Positions 47,931 through 59,438 of a stretch of DNA of 64,000 bases are shown one piece after another. Location: assembly GCA_035236585.1 (NCBI GenBank), contig CP141126.1:69727414-69791413 (forward strand), in the 5' to 3' direction. Source of the DNA: Warburgia ugandensis (lineage: Eukaryota > Streptophyta > Magnoliopsida > Canellales > Canellaceae). The first letter of the stretch is position 1. Each line of letters begins with the position of its first letter. The notes beneath the pieces are model-generated. The model ran no database searches, had not been told where the DNA came from, and worked only from the letters and a program-made list of their open reading frames with translations. The position numbers and the translations under genes are program-made.

Positions 47931-50652
47931 CTACCAAGCATTGCTTGCTGAGATATTGTAAATGTTGCAATATCTTAAATATAGGGAAGGAGAGTTAGGA
48001 GTTGAAGACGATAGAAGACTTGAAGAGAATAATCTTCAAGGTATACCCTTGAAGACATGTATTTTTCTTTGTTGAGAGTTTTATTGTATGGTGAGCTTGA
48101 GTTTTGGATTATGTAATTTGGACAAGTATTGTAATAGATTTGGTTGTACTGTGAACCACTAGATGGATCCTAGAATTTAATAAAAGTATATTCCTTCAAT
48201 GGAATTTTATTTTTGTTCACAAATTGTACTTATGTTATGTATGAAGTGGTGACTTGGGTTTTCAAAACAAGTTCTAAAGAAAAGAATTTCCACTGCTTTG
48301 TTTTGCAAAAAAAATTTACACTCATAAGCGCCCTACCTTTCAAAATACTTTACAAATCATGTTACAAAAAATCGGGTCATCACACTACCAAGCATTGCTT
48401 GCTGAGATATTGTAATTGTTGCAATATCTCAGATACATGGAAGGAGAGTTAGGAGTTGAAGATAATAGAAGACTTGAAGAGAATAATCTTCATGGTATAC
48501 CCTTGAAGACATGTATTTTTCTTTGTTGAGAGTTTTATTGTATGGTGAGCTTGAGTTTTGGATTATGTAATTTGGACAAGTATTGTAATAGATTTGGTTG
48601 TACTGTGAACCACTAGATGGATCGTAGAATTTAATAAAAGTATATTCCTTCAATGGAATTTTATTTTTGTACACAAATTGTACTTATGTTATGTATGAAG
48701 TGGTGACTTGGGTTTTCAAAACAAGTTCTAAAGAAAAGAATTTCCACTGCTTTGTTTTGCGAAAAAAATTTACACTCATAAGGGCCCTACCTTTCAAAAT
48801 ACTTTACAAATCATGTTACAAAAAATCGGGTCATCACACTACCAAGCATTGCTTGCTGAGATATTGTAATTGTTGCAATATCTCAGATACATGGAAGGAG
48901 AGTTAGGAGTTGAAGATAATAGAAGACTTGAAGAGAATAATCTTCATGGTATACCCTTGAAGACATGTATTTTTCTTTGTTGAGAGTTTTATTGTATGGT
49001 GAGCTTGAGTTTTGGATTATGTAATTTGGACAAGTATTGTAATAGATTTGGTTGTACTGTGAACCACTAGATGGATCCTAGAATTTAATAAAAGTATATT
49101 CCTTCAATGGAATTTTATTTTTGTACACAAATTGTACTTATGTTATGTATGAAGTGGTGACTTGGGTTTTCAAAACAAGTTCTAAAGAAAAGAATTTCCA
49201 CTGCTTTGTTTTGCGAAAAAAATTTACACTCATAAGGGCCCTACCTTTCAAAATACTTTACAAATCATGTTACAAAAAATCGGGTCATCACACTACCAAG
49301 CATTGCTTGCTGAGATATTGTAATTGTTGCAATATCTCAGATACATGGAAGGAGAGTTAGGAGCTAAAGATAATAGAAGACTTGAAGAGAATAATCTTCA
49401 TGGTATACCCTTGAAGACATGTATTTTTCTTTGTTGAGAGTTTTATTGTATGGTGAGCTTGAGTTTTGGATTATGTAATTTGGACAAGTATTGTAATAGA
49501 TTTGGTTGTACTGTGAACCACTAGATGGATCCTAGAATTTAATAAAAGTATATTCCTTCAATGGAATTTTATTTTTGTACACAAATTGTACTTATGTTAT
49601 GTATGAAGTGGTGACTTGGGTTTTCAAAACAAGTTCTAAAGAAAAGAATTTCCACTGCTTTGTTTTGCGAAAAAAATTTACACTCATAAGGGCCCTACCT
49701 TTCAAAATACTTTACAAATCATGTTACAAAAAATCGGGTCATCACACTACCAAGCATTGCTTGCTGAGATATTGTAATTGTTGCAATATCTCAGATACAT
49801 GGAAGGAGAGTTAGGAGCTGAAGATAATAGAAGACTTGAAGAGAATAATCTTCATGGTATACCCTTGAAGACATGTATTTTTCTTTGTTGAGAGTTTTAT
49901 TGTATGGTGAGCTTGAGTTTTGGATTATGTAATTTGGACAAGTATTGTAATAGATTTGGTTGTACTGTGAACCACTAGATGGATCGTAGAATTTAATAAA
50001 AGTATATTCCTTCAATGGAATTTTATTTTTGTACACAAATTGTATTTATGTTATGTATGAAGTGGTGACTTGGGTTTTCAAAACAAGTTCTAAAGAAAAG
50101 AATTTCCACTGCTTTGTTTTGCGAAAAAAATTTACACTCATAAGGGCCCTACCTTTCAAAATACTTTACAAATCATGTTACAAAAAATCGGGTCATCACA
50201 CTACCAAGCATTGCTTGCTGAGATATTGTAATTGTTGCAATATCTCAGATACATGGAAGGAGAGTTAGGAGCTGAAGATAATAGAAGACTTGAAGAGAAT
50301 AATCTTCATGGTATACCCTTGAAGACATGTATTTTTCTTTGTTGAGAGTTTTATTGTATGGTGAGCTTGAGTTTTGGATTATGTAATTTGGACAAGTATT
50401 GTAATAGATTTGGCTATACTATGAACCAATGGATGGATTCTGGAATTTAATAAAAGTATATTCCTTTAATGGAATTTTATCTTGTACAAAATTTCCACTT
50501 ATGTTATGTATGAAGTGATGACTTAGGTTTTAAAAAAAGTTCTAAAGAAAAGAATTTTCGCTGCTTTGTTTTGTGAAATTTCTTTACACTCATAAGGGCC
50601 CTGCCTTTCAAAATACATTACAAAACGTGTTACAAAAACCCGGGTCATCACA
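47931..50652 (+). repeat. Tandem array, six units of 454 bases, made from an LTR end
   Basis: Units start with CTACCAAGCATTGCTTGCTG at 47,931, 48,385, 48,839, 49,293, 49,747 and 50,201. Five are 454 bases and the last is about 452. Each unit holds, in order, an inverted repeat (CTGAGATATTG...CAATATCTCAG), a TTTAATAAAAG signal, and the LTR tip GGGTCATCACA. Inner units are nearly identical. The first unit differs mainly in its first 100 or so bases and the last mainly after about 50,410. The related LTRs S1, S2 and F2 have this segment once. The array is therefore a local amplification of the LTR's terminal segment. Confidence 0.95.
48402..48432. repeat. Perfect 11-base inverted repeat (one per array unit)
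   Basis: CTGAGATATTG (48,402-48,412), a 9-base loop, then CAATATCTCAG (48,422-48,432). It recurs at 454-base steps in the later units and in imperfect form in unit one. The same structure stands at 19,170-19,208 in S2 (15-base arms), 10,925-10,963 in S1, and 59,986-60,017 in F2. Confidence 0.85.
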
Positions 50653-51709
50653 CTTTTTCAATCATAAATTAGACTTGTTTAACCCTTAGAATTAGAGATT
50701 TTGTGTTTTAGATCTGTTTAAGGGTCGAGGTTGAAATTCTGAATCTAGAACACTAAAAAATGAGGTCATTGGTGGTACTGGTTGTCGCTAGAGAAGGTGA
50801 CCAGTGTGACAATTGCCAATGATAATTTTCTTCTTAGATCGATTCCTAGTGATAAAGGTTTGTAGATCAGGCTCTTACCTTCATTCCTGTCATGTTTGGT
50901 GTGATCCACATTCATTTGATGTCAAAAAATGTGCATTTCCCTGTCAAACTGCTGTCGAAAATCCCAGAGTGGCCAGATTTAGAATCATTGTTAGATCACT
51001 ATTAAAATCTACTTTGATTGGAACATAATTAGAGTTGTTTTGATCCTCTTTACACAAAGAATTCAATGGTGGAGTTTGATCTTTGATCCACCATTGTTTT
51101 GGTGACCATTGTTGAGATCTGCACATTGGCTGTGTTCACTACTGTCGAAAAAAATGGAGAATAGGTGGCTGGGGAAAGAGGAGAGGAAGAGGGAGAGGGA
51201 AATCTATGATAGGGAAAAGAGGGGAAGATGGGTTTTTATAGGTGATGAAGGCGGTGCTGTTCGTGGAGATACCCTCGTCTGTTGTTGTTTTTGCCAACGC
51301 CGTTGCTAACTTTATGCTGGCGCCATAGAAGAAGACCAAAGTTTGTCGGCACCTAACGACCCTTCTAATGCAAATGCAGGTGGTGATGCAGAGATAGAAG
51401 GGGTGTAGTTATCAAAATGGCCGTTTGCATTTTCATATTTTTTTATTTTGAAATATATTTTCATATTATTTAGGAAATTACCAAAATACCCACCAACTTC
51501 AAGTGCCATAACTTTTTCATCTGAACTATCTTTTCAGTATTATTTATGTCATTGGATTCCATTTATCTAGTAGAATCTGATTATGAGAGTATTTTAATCA
51601 AATTTGATCTCTATAAAATCTCACTTCTAAGACTCAAAATTTATAAAACTTTTATTTTCCTCTTCCATCCACTTTTCCAAAATAGGAGTTAAAAATTTGG
51701 ATAGTTACA
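50653..51709 (-). mobile_element. Chromovirus D 3' LTR, start part
   Basis: On the minus strand the LTR starts at 51,709 with TGTAACTATCC, directly after the polypurine tract and chromodomain end of D. A TATA-type CCTATAAAAACC lies at 51,232-51,243. The text breaks off at 50,653, where copy C ends, and resumes at 40,909. No gene is inside; small frames at 50,813-51,339 overlap on both strands and lack family features. Confidence 0.68.
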
Positions 51710-51726
51710 TTATTACCCCTACAAAG
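51710..51726 (-). promoter_or_regulatory. Chromovirus D polypurine tract region
   Basis: The minus strand reads CTTTGTAGGGGTAATAA just before the LTR start TGTAACTATCC and just after the TTTCGAGGAGGAAAT end of the chromodomain frame. This is the arrangement usual in Tekay/Del-like elements. Confidence 0.6.
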
Positions 51727-53654
51727 AATTTCCTCCTCGAAATTCAGCAGTTTTACTACTCACTAAAGAATTCAGGATATTTGTCTCTTTTCCACAAATC
51801 CATTTTCAGGTTTCCTTTTTGACAGATATATATCTCCATAAAACTTTAATTACAGAAATTTCTTTACTTCGCTACTTCTTAATCTTCTTATCCAAAACTT
51901 CAAATGGATCAATAATTAGAGGAATTTTTTCCTCAAAATTCTTTTCATGTTATCTCCCAAACAATTCTAGAAATCTTAATTTGATCATATATTTAAGTCC
52001 TTATAAACCCCTTTAAATTATATAATTCCCAATTTCAAACTTTAAACATTTATGCGGCTCATTCGTGTGACTTTTTCTATTTGCTTTCAGGAATAAAGAG
52101 TAGCTTTTTTTGTGCACTTTGATACTCTCCCTTTACTTGCTCATCCGTCAACATTATTATGTAATTTCATTTCATATAATTGATATATCCAAATCCTTAA
52201 AGTTAGATCATCACAATCCTTCAGTCACGTACAACCTACTCTACACTTCTCTGATAATCATTTTGCATGCTAAATTACTCCTTGTTCTTTTATAAACTCC
52301 TTATTTCTTATTTATTTTCCATTAACAATATAGAATAATCTATTTTTCTCTTGTCTACCATCTTGTGATCACTTTATCATAAAAATCTTCACTTTAAGGT
52401 TGACCTATACTTCCTAGTAAAAGTTCCAAAAGTAGCTAAATCATTATTACATTGTTCACATTATAACTCATCTCACTTCACATTTTCTTCAAGGAACTTT
52501 CAAGATTGATAAATTAAAATTTATAAATCCTACTCAGATCTACAGTAGATGGTACTACCAATCTCCCATGGAAGCATATAATTCCATTAGCATCTTTTGA
52601 AAATTCATCCTTCCCACAGGCATAGATCTCACTGATAAATTGGACAAAAATCCTTGTGTCTTTGGACTCATTGCATCTACAACCACATTTACTTTCACAT
52701 ATGGTGTTGGATGGTGAAGTCATAATCCTTCAAATATTCCATTCATCTCTAATGCCTCATTTATTTAAGGCTTTTGTGATTTGTGAAGACAACAAACTTT
52801 TCATCGTAAAGACAATGTCTCCAAATCTTAGGTCAAAGACAACTTTAGCTAGCTCTACGTCATGCGTGGGGTAATCTACCTCGCTAGTCTTTAGCTGTCT
52901 GGACAAATATGCAATGAATTTTCCACGTTGCATTAGAACACATCTCAAACCCTTCCTAGATGTTTCATTATAAACCACAAATCCATTGTTAGTACTCGGC
53001 AAGGTGAGCATAGATGTTCAGGTAACTTGCACTCATCTATCTAAATAAACTTTACTTCCCTTTGGGTTAGCTTGGTAATTGGTTGGGCTATTCAAGAAAA
53101 TCCCTCAATGAACCTTTGGTAATAACCAGCCAAGCTGAGGATGTTTCGAATTTCTATAGCTGTCTTGTGTTTCTCCCAATTTTCAATCGCTTCCACTTTG
53201 TTGGGGTCAACTGCAACATCATCTTTGAGATTACATAGTTGAGAAACTACATTTTGTCTAAGAAAAACTCACATTTGTTAAATTTTGTGAACAAATGGCA
53301 AGTCTAGAGTGTATTTAGGACAATCCATAGATGATCTCAATGCTCCTCCATTCTAGTAGAATATATCATGACATCATCAACAAAACTAATGGCAACTTAG
53401 TTGAGGTAATTCTTGAATACCTTATTCATCAAGCCCATAAAGGTTGTGAGTACAATCATTAGTTTGAATGGCATCATAAGAAATTTATAATGATGATACT
53501 AGGTTTGGAATCTCATCTTCGAAATATCTTTATCCTAAATCCTCAACTGATCATATCCCAACCTCCAGTCAACTTTTGAGAAAAACCTAGTACATTGTAA
53601 CTGGTCAAACAGATCTTTGATGCATGGCAATATGTACTTGTTCTTGATTATTGA
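51727..53654 (-). mobile_element. Chromovirus D: RT, RNase H, part of integrase and chromodomain (fossil)
   Basis: In element order (right to left): RT from 53,654, with [15 protein letters not shown] near 53,610-53,650 and a FVDDVMIYS-like active-site region near 53,370; RNase H in the frame 52,757-53,011 ([47 protein letters not shown]); the segment before the zinc-binding region in the frame 52,514-52,723 (ICFHGRLVVPS); and chromodomain traces at about 51,730-51,960. The integrase core is hardly recognisable between about 51,960 and 52,500. The lineage is chromovirus, not Athila. Broken many times. Confidence 0.82.
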
Positions 53655-54944
53655 TGTGCTTTAATAATTATCGTAAGTGCATAGTTCTATTGAAGGCATT
53701 TTAATTAAAACTTTGGTTATGTTACTTTAACCTAGCTAAGCCAATGAAAGTAAATATTCTAATAATCAAAACTTAATAAGCAAGCTAGAATAAATAAATT
53801 AAGTACGAAAAGTAAGGAACTAACTAAGAAGTAAACCAAGAAATAAGTGAACAACTAAGGAAAGAAATCAAACATCAAGGCTAACTAACTAAGCAAATAA
53901 ACTATTTAAGAATTGAGAGACAATTTCAATAATTGAATGGTATATTGAAGTGTTACATAAGCAAAGTAAAAGAAATTAAAGCAATTAAATTCTTCAACTT
54001 AGGATAGAATTCCACTAGAGGGCTCTCTTGTTGTGTCATTAAACAAGAGCTTGTAGGCTTCTCTTCCATCCATATTACATTACCACCAATCTTTTCTCAT
54101 CTCCTTAATATAACATGCCACAATCCAATTGTCAAATCCCTATCAGTGATCCATAGGAATGAAGTACTAGGTCAGCCAAGAAAAGAGGCACCAAACACCT
54201 TTCCTAAAAGATCACCACCCATAAAAGAAGAATAAAGGAAGGAGTGGAAGAGAGAAAATAATTTTTTGCATCTCCTTAGCAAGATACTTTAGAAAAGATG
54301 GTACATTTTAAGAAGACAGATAAGAGAGGATAAGAGGTCATTCATCCTTAAGTTAGGAATAGCAATAAAGGAGGCTTCCTACCTTAAAAATGAACTAGAA
54401 TAAAATATAAAATAAAGGGTAAATAGTTGCTCATGGTTTAGGACTCACCAAATTTCAGCCTTAAGAGATGGTGAAGCAAATAGGTACTTTACCATGGAAG
54501 TGGTCCTACTACTCAACATGAAGCCTTTACCTAAGAATTTGGGATACTTTATAGAAGGATTTGGTTTCTTCTCAACCATTATTTTGGGATTGGAAAGACT
54601 TGTTGTTGCAATAAAAGGGCACAATGCTTCTTTCTTTCTCTTATTAATCCCAAATCCCTAAATAAAAACAAAATAGAAATAAAAGGAGGAAGAATGTGTG
54701 TCATGCGAAGGATGAGGGCAAGGTGTATGTATGATGGAGGGAGTGATGCATGGAATGGTGCGATGTATGGAGTGGTCATGTGCTAAAGGGTAAGGATGGA
54801 TGGAGGGTGGAGTGGAAGAAGGCTAAAACATGGGAGGTTGGGATGGTGAGAAATGAGAGATGCATATAATCATAAGGGGGGATACTATGCATGCAATTCC
54901 GAAAGGTTTGATGCATGAAAGAAGAAAATGTAATGTATGCAAGG
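53655..54944 (-). mobile_element. LTR fragment K (Athila-like), minus strand
   Basis: It begins TGTGCTTTAATAATTATCG on the plus strand inside the RT of D. Its first 250 bases resemble the inner end of Athila-like LTRs (the ACTTTAACCTAGCTAAGCCAA block near 53,725; compare 5,425 and 31,415). It ends where the LTR of F starts, so F was inserted into it; the rest should lie right of the window. No gene is seen in it. Confidence 0.5.
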
Positions 54945-57037
54945 TGATAAGTAATAAATTTTGCATAAAAAGTACCCAATTAGAAATAAATGTGTCATAG
55001 ACTATAAGGCATTATTTATGGTTTTTCCAAAATCCCAACACATTCATTTCTAAACTAATAATTCACAAATTCAATATTTTGTAAGTGAAGAGGCTAATCC
55101 TACTTTAGTATGTGATCTGTCATAATTTTTTAGGAACTAAATAGTATTTTTATCATTTGTAGGCATTAAAAGAATGATCCAATAATCTAGGTTGCTTTAG
55201 ATGATAACTGATGATCCAAGTCAAACCATAGAAACCAGATGCATTTTCCATCATTCTAGAGTTCAAGTAATAGTCAAGGTCATTCCAGAGCAAGTAGATG
55301 GATACAATAAACAATTGGTAGAATTCAAGGGGACTAAACTTTGCCTTAGATTTCATGCCATGCAAGCCACCTGGCCACATGAGCCATGAACTAATGGCTA
55401 CGAGAAGTCAAGGCATGTAAGTTATGAAGCCAAGATTGCAAGTCATTGAACCAACTCAGTCAAAAGACATGCAAACCATCTAAGCCATGTTCATTTGGGT
55501 CCACAAATTTTGAGAAAAATATAGTTTTTACAAATTATAGAAGCTATATTCTAAAGAGATAAATAGCAAGAGAAATGGGATGATTATCAACAAGGAGATG
55601 AACATGTTATGTGAACCAATCAAGAGAGAGAATCTCTATCTCCATCTTTCCCTCCTTCTCTCATCCTCTTTACCTCTCCCTGTTACCTTCCATCGTGGAA
55701 CAATTAGAAGCAGATCTCATACAAAATTTTGTGCAATCTCCCTTGCTAATCCCCATCATCCTAGTTTCCCACTTTCCCCTTTTCTAGTTACCACTTCCTA
55801 ATCTCCCATCTCTATCCATATTTTATCTTGTCCTCCTCCCCCATTCTTATCCCTCATTGCTTATTTCTAGGGATAGAATTTTAGCAAGAGATATCCCTTT
55901 TAGATGTGGTGAAGATCATATAAAACAACAAGAGGTCTCCACAGCTCTTTCAAGGTGGCTTTCCATGCACCTCTCCTTATAGTTTTTTACACAAAATTTC
56001 CTCTATCTTTGCATAGCTTTTGTTTGTGGATTCATGCCCACTTTGCTTGGGTGATTCTCCATGTTATTTTGCTTCATTTTGTGCTCTAGTTCATTGTGTC
56101 CAAAGTGCTATCAACCTGTTGTAGTGACATTCAAGAGAGAGTAGCCCTTGGATAATCTTATATTAGGTTACTAGTTCTTTTCTTATCTCTAGTTGCTTAC
56201 TTTACTTTGTTGCTTGTTCTTTTATAGTTACCATCCATCTTCATCTTCTTTGCTTTTCCTTAGGATTGTTTCCCATCTTGCCTTCATTCTCTTCTCAAGT
56301 TCTCTTCCTTGGTTCACACACATGAGATCTATTGGTCACTAGATAGCATTAAATTGAAGTCAAGATTTATTACTTTCATGCTATTGTATGTTGTGCACCA
56401 TTCTTGTAAAGTTTTAGGTCCAATAAAACATGTTTATGTTTCATGTGCACTCATATTGTTCATGTAGCTCTATCTTGCATGGTTTACGTCATTGATGATG
56501 TTATTTGGATGCTTATATTATATTTTCTTCATTGATCATGTTAATTAAATTTTAGACTTTGTTAATATTCATTGCTTAAGTTTAGAGGAATCTTGAGGTT
56601 AGTTTTTATTCATAGATTATGTTTAAGATTAGATCTTAGTTTTTAGAAAGTTCCTACTGTTAGTTTTGAAAAGAAAATTAAATTAAATAATTTTTTATAT
56701 TCTAATATTAGAAACTTCATTCATCTTTAGGAAGTTTCTTTATGATTAGTTGCATGTTGGAAGTTTATTTTTAAGAAATTTATATCCAAAGAAAGTTTCT
56801 AATTTCTAGTTTTAGAAAGTTTCCTTAGTTTATGTTTCTAATTTTGTGCATGTTTCTAATTCCATGTTCTTTTAATTCCTAGAATAAATCAAAATACAAT
56901 ATTTATTTGGCTAAGATAATTGATCTAAATAGATTCCAATTGAATACAAATTTATAAGATTTCTCATGGGATCGACCTCACCTGCATGAGAGCATACTAC
57001 TTTCATTCATGCACTTGTGACTACTTATTAGAACACA
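54945..57037 (+). repeat. Element F (Athila-like) 5' LTR
   Basis: A 2.1-kb LTR starting TGATAAGTAATAAATTTTGC and ending ...TTAGAACACA, followed a few bases later by the primer-binding site. It is homologous to the LTRs of A and N. The left flank is CAAGG (54,940-54,944). It contains a CT-rich tract at about 55,625-55,690 and no gene. Confidence 0.8.
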
Positions 57038-57042
57038 TTAAG

Positions 57043-57063
57043 TTTTTGGCACTATGGGGGAAT
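57043..57063 (+). promoter_or_regulatory. Element F primer-binding site (tRNA-Asp-like, degraded)
   Basis: TTTTTGGCACTATGGGGGAA stands where reverse transcription would start. It resembles the Athila site TTTTTGGCGCCGTTGCCGGG with several differences. Confidence 0.68.
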
Positions 57064-58350
57064 CCCAATGGATTTATGATTGGATTTTAGCTAGAATTAT
57101 TCATCTCTAGTCATAGTTTAGGTTGCATTAGTCTAGGGTTTATGCATCAATTTTTGCATATTTTGCTAGTTTCTTAGAATTGACACATCTTCTTTGTTTT
57201 ATGCAAGGGGCATTTGGTGAAACAAGCAGTGGCAATCCTATGAGCCAAAGCTTCATTGATGTAATTAGGATTTCCTTGCTTTTCTAGATTTTTATTTTTT
57301 ATTTTTGAGAGGACTTGTAGTGAGGCCAAGTGTAATTTTTATTTACAAATGGGATATAATAATTTAGGTCAAGTGTGGGCCACTTCCACTTTAGGATTGG
57401 ATGACCCCACATGTCTATGAGCCAACTCACATGTAGGACCCCACTATAAGTACTCTCTTTATTTTTCTAGTGTAATTGCAGTTAGTATAAATTGCATTTC
57501 TAGTTGGTAGTGTAATTTGTAAAGTATAACTAATGCACACTAAATTGTTGCATAACTTTTAGAACTGTTGCATTAGAATTGTACATATCTAATAAGGATT
57601 AGCCTGAGCTCAAATATAACCACAGCATAGGCTGCCTAGTTATAGTGCCTCATCTATTAAGGAGTGGACCGCTTATTAGATAGCATATAGGTAGGCGTTT
57701 ATATTTCTTATATTGTACTACATGTTTACTGCTTTATGGTGGATGATCAAATTGATAATAAGGGCCCCATAGGAACCCTCATAGGACAAGGATTGGATTT
57801 CATCACCAAATCCTTAGCCCACCAAAGTAATCAAATCAATCCTTGTATGCTCGTGATCCCAAGCATTAAATTTTATTTTAAAATTAAGTAGGAAGAGACT
57901 TAGGGTTTTGAGCTTGTAGGATCCCTTTTAAAGGAGTAAATCTATTGTCACTCTAATGGCTTCTGAGCATTGTGGTTATAGTGGCTATACAAAATCCAAG
58001 CTATTTTCCCAGACCTTACATTGACGTTTGTTGAGGTCTAAATGCCTCCATACATGAGAATTGTATTAACCCTTCTTAGTAGGACCTAACCGCTAAATAG
58101 TGCTTTAGTTTAGATAAAAGGAGAAGCTTTCTAGATTTAGCTCTAAAAGCTACTCCCTATAGGTTAACATAGAATAATAGAATAGCTTAGTAGCGGACCA
58201 CTAGAGTTTGATTGCATATCATTTAGGAGTTGCATTTACTTAGGATTGCATCATAGTGCAGGCACTATCGTTGATCTTAGTACACTGAATTAGCACAGTT
58301 TAATTCTGAGATTGAATGTACCCACAGACAATGGGTAAGAGAACAAATAC
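57064..58350 (+). mobile_element. Element F: untranslated leader
   Basis: Non-coding, homologous to 46-1,060 (A) and in reverse to 22,701-23,145 and 18,071-18,807 (N). Shared blocks are GGTCAAGTGTGGGCC (57,367), GGGCCCCATAGGAACC (57,763) and GGTCTAAATGCCTCC (58,035). Its order confirms that the two leader parts of N were once adjacent. Confidence 0.72.
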
Positions 58351-59438
58351 AGAACATCATGGCAAACCCAGCTGTAGTTGAAGCCAAGGTCATAAAAGAC
58401 TTTTATGTGTGATTGTAATTAAACACTCCCTCATGAATTGCATTACCAACTACCAATGTAGAACATTTTTTGAGCTAAAATATGGAGTTAGTCAATCACT
58501 CCCATCTTATTACGGTCTACAAAGAGGATCCATACATACATATTAGGAATTTCTTGATATGTGTGCCAAATTAAACTTCTAAAACTTTTCAGACAATTCT
58601 ATTAGACTTAGGCTATTTTAAATCTTCTTGAAAGACAAGGCCAAATCTTGGCTAAATTTATTAAAGGTTTATTCCATTGCCATATGGGACCAATTATCAA
58701 AAAAAATTTGAATAAGTTCTTCCATGTACACAAAACCAATTCCCTTCATAGGGAAATTATAAATTTCTGGCAATGAGAAGATGAACTATACTATGAGTGA
58801 TGGGAATGTTACAATGAATTGCTACAAAAATGTCCCTACCATTGATTTTGAGAAATGGCAGCAAGTTCAGTACTTTTATAAAGCACTTACACCTCATAAC
58901 AAAAGAATGGTAGATGACACTGGTGGAGGATCCCTCATGATGAAAAATGAAACAAAGTCTTAGGAATCCTTTGAAACTCTAGCTAAAAATTCCTCACAAT
59001 GGGATTATTCAATCAAAATTCCCAAGCTCTAAGGAAAGGAGGCGTTAATGAAATAGGTGTAACCTAAATGTATCCCATAAACTAGACTCCTTGGCTCAAT
59101 AACATAGATAAGTTCTATACCATGTTCCAGAGAATTGATGCCTTCATGGATGGAAGTTTGTTCATGAAACCTCCACAGGACGTTTGATCTACTTGTTCTA
59201 GCATGGCACACTTATCATCAACTTGTCTAGCAAATCTTGTGTACTCTGCTTATCATTTGGATCAAGATAATGCTATGAATGCATATCAGAATACTTACAA
59301 CAACCCTTAATCCAAAACCTATAATCCAAGATGGCTAAGCATCCTAATTTCTCATGGTCAAAGAACACTCTTTAGGGAGGTCCATCTATGAACCCCGTGC
59401 CCTTGATTTCTCTAAAGCTTTAATTCCCTTGTAGCCTT
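58351..59438 (+). mobile_element. Element F: gag fossil
   Basis: Plus-strand translation in several frames parallels gag of A and N. It includes a KDKAKSW-like region around 58,630-58,660 and the gag tail with a SQWDYS-like piece near 58,990. The copy is broken many times and ends at 59,438, where LTR F2 begins; the continuation is not in the window. The 60-codon frame at 58,781-58,963 is a piece of gag, not a gene. Confidence 0.7.

Larger units (their letters stand above)
43684..50652 (+). mobile_element. LTR copy C (long-LTR family) with expanded terminal array
   Basis: It starts TGTAATAACCCCAATTTTTG and ends GGGTCATCACA, the two forms of the family tip. A promoter-like CTATAAATA at 44,259-44,267 gives plus orientation. 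The order is U3 (43,684 to about 44,280), a CpG-rich stretch (44,870-45,080), the part shared with copy B (45,130-47,930), and six 454-base units (47,931-50,652). With one unit it would be about 4.7 kb, near S1 and S2. No gag or pol is inside. No matching 5-base duplication is found (ATCCT left, CTTTT right). The frames of 79 and 81 codons are read-throughs of the repeat. Confidence 0.75.

Noticed and set aside
48213-50268. Repeated open frames of 79 codons (plus) and 81 codons (minus) at 454-base steps
   Set aside because: They follow from the tandem repeat: both strands stay open because the units are copies. They overlap the LTR tip and the palindrome, and resemble no protein family I know.
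47931-50652. CRISPR-like or centromeric satellite reading of the array
   Set aside because: Units are 454 bases without spacers, and a CRISPR array is not expected in plant DNA. Six units inside one LTR do not make a centromere; its origin from the LTR end is clear.
43679-50657. Target-site duplication for LTR copy C
   Set aside because: Flanks ATCCT and CTTTT do not match. If the final unit belongs to copy B, the flank after an inner tip is CTACC, which does not match either.
55580-55801. Open frame of 73 codons (plus)
   Set aside because: It is inside the 5' LTR of F, in a CT-rich tract. No counterpart in the LTRs of A or N.
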